Source: PALSA-1006 sp036171275
GTDB taxonomy: Bacteria; Pseudomonadota; Gammaproteobacteria; Burkholderiales; Gallionellaceae
Assembly (NCBI GenBank): GCA_036171275.1
Contig: JAVHQT010000042.1
Coordinates: 1 to 64,000, forward strand
DNA: 64,000 nt
Direction: 5' to 3'
Shown: positions 16,876 through 24,638 of the stretch, piece by piece
Layout: each line of letters begins with the position of its first letter
How positions within the stretch are numbered: position 1 is the first letter of the stretch
Position numbers and translations under genes: made by a program
Notes under the pieces: generated by a model
Databases searched by the model: none
Told to the model about the DNA's origin: nothing
The model's input: only the letters and a program-made list of their open reading frames with translations

Positions 16876-17111
16876 TTTGCGCCCCCTTCCAAACGGCTAT
16901 TAGCCGCCTTTCCTGCGCGCTTGATAATCCGCGCCATGGCGTTTAAATCGTTAGCGCGTAAGGCTTCAAACTCCATGCGCCCGTTGACGATAAAGTATCC
17001 CTCGAATTCAATCAGGGCGGCGTTTAGTGTTTTATCTACTATGCCATTTTTGACGCTGCTAGCTTTGGCGGCATCCAATACGGCATAAACAAGTTGATTA
17101 GCGCGGCTCAT
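16872..17111 (-). CDS. 79-aa element protein, unknown
   Basis: A small, mostly helical protein with no recognised domain. It contains QLVYAVLDAAKA at the N-terminus and ALRANDLNAMARIIKRAGK near the C-terminus. It lies between alpA and the CHC2 gene, joined to both by ATGA overlaps, so it is very likely expressed. Small genes in this place of satellite elements are often regulatory or replication accessory proteins; that is inference from position only. Confidence 0.65.
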   Translation of the reverse strand: MSRANQLVYAVLDAAKASSVKNGIVDKTLNAALIEFEGYFIVNGRMEFEALRANDLNAMARIIKRAGKAANSRLEGGAK

Positions 17112-17375
17112 TTTCCAGCCCCTTGCGTTGTTTCAAGGCTTGCTTGCCATGCGACTAAATCGGATTGTTTCCAGCGAACACCGCCGCCCGTGCCAAGTGA
17201 TACAGGGCGGGGNNNNNNNNNNTCGGCAAATTACCCCGCCCTGTATCACTTGGCACGGGCGGCGGAATTTGCCGATACTGATTAGGCGATAAACGGAGGA
17301 AGAGGAAAGACCGCTAAATTTTTCAACTTCTTTGCGGCGGAAAAGAAAGTCAGGTGTTGCGCTGGTTTGTGACAC
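17108..17375 (-). CDS. alpA: AlpA-family transcriptional regulator, split by an assembly gap
   Basis: The N-terminal 36 residues (LFRRKEVEKFSGLSSSSVYR) form the MerR-like HTH of AlpA, starting at a GTG seven bases after TAAGGAG. The C-terminal part, on the other side of a 10-N gap, reads PVSLGTGGGVRWKQSDLVAW, the conserved AlpA end, then stops with an ATGA overlap to the 79-aa gene. Next to the gap the right contig carries an inverted copy of the gap-proximal 43 bases; removing it and the Ns gives an intact 71-aa AlpA (junction GKLPRPVSLG). AlpA proteins activate excision and operon expression in P4-like elements. Confidence 0.85.
17181..17275. repeat. Inverted duplication around the 10-N gap (assembly artefact)
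   Basis: 17181-17212 and 17234-17265 are perfect 32-bp inverse copies on either side of Ns at 17213-17222. TCGGCAAATT (17223-17232) and AATTTGCCGA (17266-17275) pair in the same way. The right contig end is a reversed duplicate of real alpA sequence, not a biological palindrome. Confidence 0.85.
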
Positions 17376-17467
17376 TTTGGCACTCCTTAACCCTTGCGGG
17401 CTTGTTTAAGAAGATACCGATTCTAAGCATGAAAAAATTCAGTGGAAGGCGGAAGGGGCTCCGGTTT

Positions 17468-17493
17468 AAAGGGTGCTATGGGTGGCACCCTTT
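17468..17493. terminator. Hairpin between the 210-aa gene and alpA
   Basis: AAAGGGTGC (17468-17476) pairs perfectly with GCACCCTTT (17485-17493) around an 8-base loop. A similar GGCACCC segment occurs at the end of the next gene near 17530. It may end transcription of the 210-aa gene or act upstream of alpA; an IHF-like TAACATTCTGATT follows at 17497-17509. Confidence 0.45.
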
Positions 17494-17517
17494 ATCTAAC
17501 ATTCTGATTTTATTGAA

Positions 17518-18150
17518 TTAAAGGGGTGGCACCCTTTTTGTTTTTACGTTGTGGTCTTCCGGCTTGATTATGGTGAAAATAGCGGCTGCGATTGTGGCGG
17601 GTTCTTTTATTCCGGCTGTTTTCGCCTGCTTTATTATCCATTTAATAACCTCTTCGCTCTTTGCGTCAGGGTTGCGGCGCGGATTGAAAAACTGAGCGAT
17701 TGCGGCTTGCTGAATTGCTAACCACTTGTTTGAATAAGTCACTGGACTTTGAACAATGACGGCGGGCGGCGTTGTTGCTTTTGGCTTGTAAAATCCTTTT
17801 TCGATTGCGTAATCTAGCCAGTCAGGGCGAAAGTTTTTAGATAGTGCCCATTCGATAAAGTAAGCAGGGGGGAATTTTGATTCAAGCGGGTTGAAATTTA
17901 TAAAAACAAAATCTTTTCTCTTAAAGTCATGATTAGACCTTTCCCAGCAAGTTATTATGTCTGCAGTTTTTTGCGCAACATATTCGCCATGTGAAAAATC
18001 GTAGTTTTCTACCCCCTCAACTAAAGACGTTCCACGATATGGAATAGCGCTACCCCCTAATAAAGCTGTTCCTTCAATACCCGTCAAAAAATCGTAGCGT
18101 AAATAAATAGATAATCTACTTTCATCGTAATTATATAAATTCTCACTCAC
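17518..18150 (-). CDS. 210-aa element protein, unknown
   Basis: I do not recognise this protein. It has a hydrophilic N-terminal half with many Tyr, Phe and Asp (SIYLRYDFLTGIEG, DFVFINFNPLES) and a C-terminal part (EEVIKWIIKQAKTAGI) that is helical. There is no signal peptide or membrane span. It lies between the integrase and alpA, where satellites often carry cargo such as anti-phage genes, so it is a candidate cargo gene. No promoter was identified; an inverted repeat lies upstream at 18181-18251. Confidence 0.6.
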   Translation of the reverse strand: MSENLYNYDESRLSIYLRYDFLTGIEGTALLGGSAIPYRGTSLVEGVENYDFSHGEYVAQKTADIITCWERSNHDFKRKDFVFINFNPLESKFPPAYFIEWALSKNFRPDWLDYAIEKGFYKPKATTPPAVIVQSPVTYSNKWLAIQQAAIAQFFNPRRNPDAKSEEVIKWIIKQAKTAGIKEPATIAAAIFTIIKPEDHNVKTKRVPPL

Positions 18151-18451
18151 TTTGCGCCCCTTTCCCCCTTTGGAATAAGAAGCCGTATCAGCATGAAAAG
18201 GGGGCTATTCATGGCGCGCCCGTGGTAATTAGTCACGAACGTGATACGGCTAAAACTGGTTTACACCTTGCTGTAATCTTGCTGTTGTCCAAGTCCTCAC
18301 TTTGAGAGCTTATCGGCAATCATAGTGCGCACCTTGCGCAACTTATTCGCTACTTATTCGCCCTTTTTGGCATTCAGAGTTATTTATAACGCCATGATTA
18401 TATTGAATATAACTTATCGAAACATGGCAACTTATTGTGAACTTATTCACG
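18151..18451. other. Noncoding region between integrase and the 210-aa gene
   Basis: It holds a perfect 10-bp inverted repeat, AGCCGTATCA (18181-18190) and TGATACGGCT (18242-18251). It also has the second copy of the 21-bp repeat (18266-18286), an IHF-like TAACGCCATGATT (18387-18399), and five ACTTAT-type direct repeats (18341-18450). The content looks like an operator plus a set of iterons. No gene is seen. Confidence 0.6.
18341..18450 (+). repeat. ACTTATT direct repeats next to the integrase stop
   Basis: ACTTATTCGC at 18341 and 18352, ACTTATCG at 18412, ACTTATTG at 18430, ACTTATTCAC at 18441. Two pairs have a spacing of 11 bp, one helical turn, as is common for iterons or cooperative protein sites. 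Confidence 0.55.
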
Positions 18452-19687
18452 TTAAGCCGCCCTCTTAAACGGCAATACTTCCGCGCCCGCTTTCAACTTG
18501 TCCAAATAATCCGCCCAGACCTGCATCATTTTTCGGCGCTCGTCTAAAAACTGTGTGCGGTTGTATGCCGTACCGTTTGCATCCCTGACGGCGTGTGCTA
18601 ATTGTCGTTCGATTATGTCCGGCTTATAGCCTAGATTCTCATGCAACAAGGTGCGAGCAACACTTCGCCAGCCGTGCCCCGTCAATTCGTTTTGCGTATC
18701 AATTCCAAGGCGTTTATATGCCGCGTTCACCGTCATGTCGCTAATCGGTTTCATCGTGGTGCGCTCACCCGTAAAGACAAACCCGCCCGCATAATGTCCA
18801 GTCAATGGGTATAAATCGCGCAGAATGGCGACCGCTTGCGTGGTCAGTGGAACAATATGCGGTGTCTTGGTTTTTGTTGCGATATAGCGCCATTCCCCAG
18901 CGTCTAAATCCAGTTGCTCCCACTTCATTGCGCGCAGCTCGCAGACACGGCAAAACAGATACGGCAAAATTTGAACGGCGGCTTTTACCGTTGGACTTCC
19001 TTTGAGCGAATCAAACATTCGCAAAAACTCCCCCACTTTCAAGTGCGCGTCAATATCACCCGCTGGGCTTGCCATGTGCTTAACTTCGCCCTTGGTCAAT
19101 GCACCTTTGAGTGAAGGTGTGGGGTCATACGTTGCGCGTCCAGCTTGCACGGCAAAGCGGAATACTTGCCCGATACTGTTTTTAGTCTTAAACGCCACTT
19201 CGGGATAACCTAAACCTTCGATGCGTTGCACTATTCTCAATATATCCGGCGCGTTTAACTCAGCAATTGGGCGCTTACCAATCCACGGAAAAACGTATTG
19301 TTCTAATTGGCGTTGTTTTTTGGTGCGTGTTGATTCCACCAATTCAGAAAAGTATCGGCTTTTTAGCCATTCACGCGCCACTGCCTCAAAACTATTTTCA
19401 GCGGCTATTTCCAGTTGCAACTTGGCGGTGCGTTTTACTTCGGCGGGGTCTTGGTCATTAGCGAGTAATTTTTTAGCATCATCACGCATTGCGCGTGCAT
19501 CGCTTAGGCTGATTGTTGGATATGCGCCAAAAGATAATAGCTTTTCTTTGCCAGCATAGCGGTATTTCATCCGCCACAATTTGCCGCCTGAAGGTGTTAT
19601 CATCAAATGCAAGCCGCCGCTGTCGGGTAGCTTGTAAGGCGTTGCTAGAGGTTTTGCGTTGCGTATCTGAATGTCTGTTAGTGCCAT
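18452..19687 (-). CDS. int: P4-type tyrosine integrase
   Basis: This 411-aa protein has the N-terminal DUF4102 arm-binding domain (ALTDIQIRNAKPLATPYKL, SLSDARAMRDDAKKLLA), a SAM-like core-binding domain, and the catalytic domain with R in RVCELRAMKWEQL, HGWR in the GHGWRSVART segment, and the tyrosine in NGTAYNRTQF. It integrates the element at tRNA-Leu. I start at 19687 because upstream in-frame codons read through repeated DNA motifs; one motif abuts the ATG, so the integrase may repress itself. The gene is intact. Confidence 0.92.
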   Translation of the reverse strand: MALTDIQIRNAKPLATPYKLPDSGGLHLMITPSGGKLWRMKYRYAGKEKLLSFGAYPTISLSDARAMRDDAKKLLANDQDPAEVKRTAKLQLEIAAENSFEAVAREWLKSRYFSELVESTRTKKQRQLEQYVFPWIGKRPIAELNAPDILRIVQRIEGLGYPEVAFKTKNSIGQVFRFAVQAGRATYDPTPSLKGALTKGEVKHMASPAGDIDAHLKVGEFLRMFDSLKGSPTVKAAVQILPYLFCRVCELRAMKWEQLDLDAGEWRYIATKTKTPHIVPLTTQAVAILRDLYPLTGHYAGGFVFTGERTTMKPISDMTVNAAYKRLGIDTQNELTGHGWRSVARTLLHENLGYKPDIIERQLAHAVRDANGTAYNRTQFLDERRKMMQVWADYLDKLKAGAEVLPFKRAA

Positions 19688-19690
19688 GAT

Positions 19691-19751
19691 ATACCCCCAG
19701 TTTTTGAGAATACCCCCAGCTATCGGGATATACCCCCAAAGATACCCCCAA
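19691..19751. promoter_or_regulatory. Candidate integrase arm sites, right end
   Basis: Four ATACCCCCA motifs begin at 19691, 19710, 19730 and 19742, with spacings of 19, 20 and 12 bp, directly upstream of int. Two similar motifs lie at the other end of the element. This is the expected arrangement of arm-type sites and also places them over the int promoter. Confidence 0.65.
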
Positions 19752-19795
19752 ATATAACGGGCTTGAATAGGACTATATGATACCACGCAAGACAA

Positions 19796-19837
19796 CAAAA
19801 AGCCCGCAAACCTTGTATTTATTGGGTTTAGCGGGCT
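19796..19837 (-). terminator. Terminator of tRNA-Leu
   Basis: AGCCCGC-AAACC pairs with GGTTT-A-GCGGGCT around a 12-base loop. On the minus strand the stem is followed by TTTTTG. It lies downstream of the tRNA-Leu 3' end and was probably brought by the element. Confidence 0.85.
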
Positions 19838-19863
19838 AATTAGGACTGATTAAAACTGGAAAA

Positions 19864-19955
19864 TGGTGCCCAGAAGAGGACTCGAACCTCCACNNNNNNN
19901 NNNTTGCGGCACACGGACCTGAACCGTGCGCGTCTACCAATTCCGCCATCTGGGC
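19864..19955 (-). tRNA. tRNA-Leu: tRNA-Leu (CAG), with a 10-N gap in the variable arm
   Basis: The 5' part (GCCCAGATGGCGGAATTGG) has the acceptor and D-arm of a tRNA-Leu. The anticodon loop is TTCAGGT with CAG. The variable arm is interrupted by Ns at 19894-19903. The T-arm and 3' end (TCTGGGCACCA) follow, with encoded CCA. The gap is a fixed 10 Ns, so true length is unknown but likely a few bases shorter. The 3' end serves as the integration site of the element. Confidence 0.93.
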
Positions 19956-20001
19956 TATGTTTTCAAGCGGAGCACTTTAATTGCTATAGGGATGACTGTC
20001 A

Positions 20002-22302
20002 ATGACAACCAAGAAAAAAAACATGCGTTCGCTCGATCCTTTTTTGGAACGGGAACGAATTCAGTACGAAAACCCGCTCCCAAGTCGTGAATATATTTTG
20101 CAGATTTTGGCGGAAAGGGGGGTGCCGGTGGAGCAGGAAGATTTGTGCGCATATTTGCATATTGAACTTGAAGAAGAGGATTTATTTAACCGCCGTCTGC
20201 GCGCGATGGAACGCGATGGACAAATTATGCGCAATCGCAAACGGGCGATTTGTGTGGTGGATAAACTGGACTTGGTAAAGGGGAAAGTGCAAGGTCATCC
20301 CGATGGTTTTGGGTTTTTAATTCCCGACGATGACAGCGACGATTTGGTGTTGAGCGCCAAAGAAATGCATAAAGTGTTGCATGGCGATACCGTCATGGCG
20401 CGGGTTGGTGCGATGGATCGCCGAGGTCGGCGCGAAGCGCATATTGTCGAAGTGTTGGAACACGGCACGACTCATCTGGTCGGTCGTTTGTATGAAGAAC
20501 ACGGTATTCGTTTTGTGGTGGCAGAGAATCGCCGCATCAGCCAAGACATTTTGGTTGCGCCTGGCGAACATAGTGAGGCGCAAGTCGGTCAAGTGGTGAT
20601 GTTGGAAATTTTGTCGCAACCATCCAAACATGCGCAACCGGTGGGACGGATTGTTGAAGTGCTGGGCAATTACGCCGACCCCGGCATGGAAATTGAAATT
20701 GCCTTACGCAAACACGATTTACCGAATGAGTTTCCTGCCGATGCCAAACATCAAGCGGAACAATTTTCCCCTACGGTACGTGCGGAAGATTACGTCGGAC
20801 GCGAAGATGTACGCAATTTGCCGCTGGTGACGATTGACGGTGAAACGGCGCGCGACTTTGACGATGCGGTGTATTGCGAACCTTCCGCGACTGGTTTCCG
20901 TTTGGTGGTGGCGATTGCCGATGTCAGTTCTTACGTGCAATCCGGCGATGCGCTGGATAAAGAAGCCATCAATCGTGGCAACTCGGTTTATTTTCCGCGC
21001 CGGGTGATTCCGATGTTGCCGGAAGCGTTATCCAACGGTTTATGTTCTTTGAATCCGGCGGTCGAACGTCTGTGCATGGTGTGCGATATGCAAATCGACC
21101 AAGCAGGGAATATCGCAAACTATCGTTTTTATCCATCGGTGATGTTGTCCAAAGCGCGCCTGACTTATACGCAAGTGGCGGATATGTTGGCGAATCCGCA
21201 AGGCGAAAACGCGCAACAGTTTGCTGGCGTGGTGCCACATATCCAGCATCTTTACTCCCTGTTCCAAACCTTATTGCAAGCTCGAGCAAAACGCGGTGCG
21301 ATTGACTTTGAGACCGTGGAAACGCAGATGATTTTTAACGATCAAGGCAAAATCGAAAAAATTATTCCAGTGGTGCGTAACGACGCGCATAAATTGATCG
21401 AGGAATGTATGTTGGCTGCGAATGTTTGCGCTGCCAACTTTTTGAGTGAGCATCAACATCCTGTTTTATATCGAATCCATGAAGGCCCAACACCTGAAAA
21501 ATTGGAAGCGGTGCGCGAGTTTTTCAAGGAATTGGGTTTGCAATTGGGCGGGGGAGAGTCGCCTCAAGCCACCGATTATTCAAAATTATTGAAAGAAATC
21601 AAAGCTCGTCCAGATGCTGTTTTATTACAGACAGTGATGCTGCGCTCTTTGCGTCAAGCAAAATATAATCCAGAAAATATCGGGCATTTTGGACTGGGTT
21701 ACGAAGCGTATGCGCATTTTACCTCGCCGATTCGGCGTTATCCCGACTTATTGGTGCACCGCGCCATTAAGGCTGTTTTGCAGCATAAAGTATATAAGCC
21801 AGCACTCAAATGGGATGAGTTAGGTGTGCATTGTTCGCAAACTGAACGCCGTGCTGACGATGCGACTCGCGATGTGGAAGCGTGGTTGAAGTGCTTTTAT
21901 ATGCGCGATCATCTGGGTAGTGTGTATCAAGGGACGATTGCTTCTGTCACTGGCTTTGGTTTGTTCGTCGCGCTAGACGATTTGTATGTCGAAGGTCTGA
22001 TTCACGTTTCAGAACTGGGCGCTGACTATTTTCACTTTGATCCAGCAAAACATCAAATGCTGGGCGAACGCACTGGAAAACGCTATCGCCTAGGCGATCG
22101 CGTCACGGTGAAAGTGGTTCGCGTGGATATGGAAAGTACCAAAATCGATTTCTCTCTGGAAAGTGCGCAAACCCCAGTCGTTTCTGTGTTAAATGTAGGG
22201 GCGTGGGGAGAAGTGCCGCCGAAAAAAGCCAGTAAAACTGCCAGTCAGAAAACAGGAACGGCAAAAGTGAACAGTAAGAAAGTAGGGAAAAAACATGGCT
22301 GA
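20002..22302 (+). CDS. rnr: Ribonuclease R
   Basis: This 766-aa exoribonuclease has an N-terminal winged helix, cold-shock domains, the RNB catalytic domain with TIDGETARDFDDAVYCE (acidic metal ligands near residue 285) and SPIRRYPDLLVHRAI, and a C-terminal S1 domain (GTIASVTGFGLFVAL) with a lysine-rich tail. It degrades structured RNA and takes part in rRNA and mRNA turnover. The stop overlaps the rlmB start by 8 bp, so they form an operon as in many proteobacteria. The ATG follows a short spacer after tRNA-Leu. Length is normal. Confidence 0.96.
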   Translation: MTTKKKNMRSLDPFLERERIQYENPLPSREYILQILAERGVPVEQEDLCAYLHIELEEEDLFNRRLRAMERDGQIMRNRKRAICVVDKLDLVKGKVQGHPDGFGFLIPDDDSDDLVLSAKEMHKVLHGDTVMARVGAMDRRGRREAHIVEVLEHGTTHLVGRLYEEHGIRFVVAENRRISQDILVAPGEHSEAQVGQVVMLEILSQPSKHAQPVGRIVEVLGNYADPGMEIEIALRKHDLPNEFPADAKHQAEQFSPTVRAEDYVGREDVRNLPLVTIDGETARDFDDAVYCEPSATGFRLVVAIADVSSYVQSGDALDKEAINRGNSVYFPRRVIPMLPEALSNGLCSLNPAVERLCMVCDMQIDQAGNIANYRFYPSVMLSKARLTYTQVADMLANPQGENAQQFAGVVPHIQHLYSLFQTLLQARAKRGAIDFETVETQMIFNDQGKIEKIIPVVRNDAHKLIEECMLAANVCAANFLSEHQHPVLYRIHEGPTPEKLEAVREFFKELGLQLGGGESPQATDYSKLLKEIKARPDAVLLQTVMLRSLRQAKYNPENIGHFGLGYEAYAHFTSPIRRYPDLLVHRAIKAVLQHKVYKPALKWDELGVHCSQTERRADDATRDVEAWLKCFYMRDHLGSVYQGTIASVTGFGLFVALDDLYVEGLIHVSELGADYFHFDPAKHQMLGERTGKRYRLGDRVTVKVVRVDMESTKIDFSLESAQTPVVSVLNVGAWGEVPPKKASKTASQKTGTAKVNSKKVGKKHG

Positions 22303-23038
22303 AACTCGAATTATTCACGGTTTTCATGCCGTCATCGGGCGCATTCGCCAAAATTCAGAGGGCGTTTTAGAAATTTATGTTGATTCCAATCGACGTGATC
22401 CCCGTTCGCGCGATCTGCTTAAATTAGCCGAAAATTACGCGGTGCGCTTAGTGCCTGTGGACAGCAAGCGCTTAGACGGCATGGTTGGTAATACGCGTCA
22501 TCAAGGTGTGGCAGCGCGGGTCGATGCGGCGCATCGCGTCCAGCATCTCGATGATGTGCTGGATACTTTAAGCGAAGCACCGCTGTTGTTAGTATTGGAC
22601 GGCGTGCAAGATCCGCACAATTTGGGCGCGTGTTTGCGCAGCGCCGATGCATTTGGCGTGCATGCGGTGATTGCACCCAAAGATCGTGCGGTGGGGATTA
22701 ACGCCACGGTGGAGAAAGTTGCCTGCGGCGCGGCAGAAACCGTGCCGTATATCACCGTCACCAATATTTCACGTACCTTGCGTGAATTGCAAGAGCGAGA
22801 TATTTGGGTGGTGGGCGCAGATGGCGAAGCCGAAACGGACTTGAATGGTTTTAAACATTCAGCCGCGATAGCCTGGGTTTTGGGCGCGGAAGGCGAGGGC
22901 TTGCGGCGTTTAACCAAAGACACCTGCGATCAGTTGGTGCGCATTCCGATGTTAGGCAGTGTAGAAAGTTTGAATGTCTCTGTGAGCGCAGGAATTTGCT
23001 TATTTGAAGCGCGGCGACAACGAGCCGGTAATATATAG
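22295..23038 (+). CDS. rlmB: 23S rRNA Gm2251 2'-O-methyltransferase
   Basis: This 247-aa SpoU-family enzyme methylates the ribose of G2251 in 23S rRNA. The N-terminal substrate-binding domain begins IHGFHAVIGRIRQN. The SPOUT catalytic domain has LDGVQDPHNLGACLRSADAF (motif 1), LGAEGEGL (motif 2) and SLNVSVSAGICLFEARRQR (motif 3), which form the trefoil knot that binds SAM. It overlaps rnr and is probably cotranscribed. No anomalies. Confidence 0.96.
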   Translation: MAETRIIHGFHAVIGRIRQNSEGVLEIYVDSNRRDPRSRDLLKLAENYAVRLVPVDSKRLDGMVGNTRHQGVAARVDAAHRVQHLDDVLDTLSEAPLLLVLDGVQDPHNLGACLRSADAFGVHAVIAPKDRAVGINATVEKVACGAAETVPYITVTNISRTLRELQERDIWVVGADGEAETDLNGFKHSAAIAWVLGAEGEGLRRLTKDTCDQLVRIPMLGSVESLNVSVSAGICLFEARRQRAGNI

Positions 23039-23078
23039 TCAATATAATCAAAGACTTATAGAATTCAAGAGGTGTGTG

Positions 23079-23294
23079 ATGCTAAAATTTGATTTTTCGG
23101 TTCTCACGAAAGATGGTCAACGTGTTGAAAGCGTATTGATTGCAGCCAGTGATATGGAGAGAGCAGAAGTTAAATTACGGCAAATGTATCGCTACTGTGA
23201 AATTCTACGTTGTACACCACGGGAAGAAGAGATCGGCAATAAAACGGGACTAAGTGTTTCAGTTGAAGATATTTTGACGCTTATTTCTAAGTAG
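23079..23294 (+). CDS. 71-aa conserved-looking hypothetical protein
   Basis: The ATG at 23079 is preceded by AGAGGTG. The product is a small alpha/beta protein: LKFDFSVLTKDGQRVESVLI suggests two strands, and DMERAEVKLRQMYRYCEI a helix. It is not a family I can name. It follows rlmB by 40 bp and may be part of that transcript. No membrane segment or signal peptide. Confidence 0.65.
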   Translation: MLKFDFSVLTKDGQRVESVLIAASDMERAEVKLRQMYRYCEILRCTPREEEIGNKTGLSVSVEDILTLISK

Positions 23295-23496
23295 CGCCGT
23301 GTACTAAAGACGCACGGGGTAATTAAGATGGCGGCAATAGTAACGTAACTATATGATTATAAATAACTTATTATGTCAATCGGCGATAAAAGTTGCGAAT
23401 TAAATACACTGTCTTTACGTTTAATTTGGGCTGTGCAGAGTTATTCTTTTCGCGCTGAGACCCTGGACGAGATCGGCGCTTACTCAGGAAAATAGC

Positions 23497-24216
23497 ATGA
23501 AACCGATTGCCATTCTTCGTTTTGCATCCGCTGAAGGTCCTGGCTATTTAGCGATGTTTTTGGATCAGCACGCCATGCCGTGGAAACTGATTCGGATTGA
23601 CGAGGGAGAACCTATTCCCGGGCAGGCAGAAGAGTATTTAGGACTGGTGCTGATGGGAGGGCCGATGAGCGCCAATGATCCATTGCCGTGGATACCCGAC
23701 GTAATGTCGCTGGTTCGCGATGCGTTTGCGGGCAACGTGCCACTGCTGGGGCACTGTCTGGGCGCACAACTCATCGCCAAAGCCTTGGGTGGAACTGTCT
23801 TCCGCAACCCACAAAGAGAAATTGGTTGGGGGCGGGTGCAAGTCGCTGACAATGCGCTGGCTCGTCGGTGGTTTGGTGACATTCAATCCTTCGATGCTTT
23901 TCATTGGCATGGTGAAAGCTTTAGCTTGCCGGTTGGCGCAAGCCCTATTTTGTCCAGTCCGCACTGTCTGAATCAGGGTTTTGTGATGGATCAACATTTG
24001 GCATTGCAATGTCATTTAGAAATGACCGCCGCAATGATCGTGGCGTGGGCTGAAATTGGTTTGCTGGACTTAGCCGAAAATACCGGCACCACTTCCGTGC
24101 AGCCTGCTGCACAAATGCAAGTGCAGAGCGCTGAAAAGCTGCCAAAGTTACATCACGTTTCTGCTCAACTTTATCGACATTGGCTTCAGGGGCTGAAAAC
24201 ACAATCATTTTCTTAA
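23497..24216 (+). CDS. Class I glutamine amidotransferase-like protein
   Basis: This 239-aa protein has the type 1 GATase fold. The nucleophile cysteine is in LGHCLGAQLIAKALGG near residue 88, and the His-Glu pair is in LQCHLEMT near residue 170. Such stand-alone proteins (YfbN/GuaA-like) often hydrolyse gamma-glutamyl compounds or supply ammonia; the substrate is unknown. The PMSAND segment forms the oxyanion turn. It is a single gene between two intergenic regions, the upstream one containing an IHF-like site at 23346-23358. Confidence 0.88.
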   Translation: MKPIAILRFASAEGPGYLAMFLDQHAMPWKLIRIDEGEPIPGQAEEYLGLVLMGGPMSANDPLPWIPDVMSLVRDAFAGNVPLLGHCLGAQLIAKALGGTVFRNPQREIGWGRVQVADNALARRWFGDIQSFDAFHWHGESFSLPVGASPILSSPHCLNQGFVMDQHLALQCHLEMTAAMIVAWAEIGLLDLAENTGTTSVQPAAQMQVQSAEKLPKLHHVSAQLYRHWLQGLKTQSFS

Positions 24217-24327
24217 AATTTTTCTAGAAAGTTTTAAGTTGTGTCAACTTGCTTCAGTTTTATGCGTTAATGGATGCCGACACGAGTAGTGTCTTTTGTT
24301 TTCTAACCTACTAAAATGGAGTTTCAT

Positions 24328-24543
24328 ATGAAATTGTTGTCTACTTTGATCGCTGCTGTATTTGCTTTGGTAACTTTCTCTGCTGTTGCTGCTGATGCAG
24401 CTCCTGCTGCAGCTCCTGCTGCGACTGAAGCTGCTCCTGCAGCTGCTGCACCAGCTAAAAAAGCTCACAAAAAACACAAGAAAGCTAAAAAAGCAGCACC
24501 AGCAGCTGACGCAGCAGCAGCACCAGCACCAGCAGCAATGTAA
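24328..24543 (+). CDS. Small secreted Ala/Lys-rich protein
   Basis: The 71-aa product starts at an ATG five bases after GGAG. MKLLSTLIAAVFALVTFSAVA is a clear Sec signal peptide cut after AVA. The mature part is alanine- and proline-rich with a lysine/histidine block (KKAHKKHKKAKK). It resembles acid-shock-type (Asr-like) periplasmic proteins, but low complexity limits that call. A strong terminator follows at once, so it forms a short monocistronic transcript that is probably well expressed. Confidence 0.75.
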   Translation: MKLLSTLIAAVFALVTFSAVAADAAPAAAPAATEAAPAAAAPAKKAHKKHKKAKKAAPAADAAAAPAPAAM

Positions 24544-24557
24544 TTTCGTTGTAACTT

Positions 24558-24585
24558 AAAAAAGCAGGGGCAACCCTGCTTTTTT
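24558..24585 (+). terminator. Strong intrinsic terminator
   Basis: AAAAAAGCAGGG pairs with CCCTGCTTTTTT around a GCAA tetraloop, with a T-run. It ends the transcript of the small secreted protein. Confidence 0.92.
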
Positions 24586-24638
24586 AACGTCTTTTTTCCG
24601 CCAATTTTTGAATATCATTTTTAATGAGGTAATTCTGT

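Larger units (their letters stand above)
13128..19866. mobile_element. Satellite-like integrative element in tRNA-Leu(CAG)
   Basis: The element runs from a degenerate tRNA-Leu 3' end copy at 13128-13150 to the tRNA-Leu gene at 19864. It contains a P4-type integrase at the tRNA side, a five-gene coupled leftward operon (AlpA, 79-aa protein, CHC2 primase piece, TOPRIM/DUF3987 protein, 159-aa protein) and a 210-aa gene. It has no capsid, tail or lysis genes, so it resembles a phage satellite or replicating genomic island. Two scaffold gaps fall in or next to it, at 17213 and 19894. Confidence 0.8.

Noticed and set aside
17181..17275. Large perfect palindrome around Ns
   Set aside because: It duplicates real alpA sequence in inverse at a contig end; best explained as an assembly artefact.
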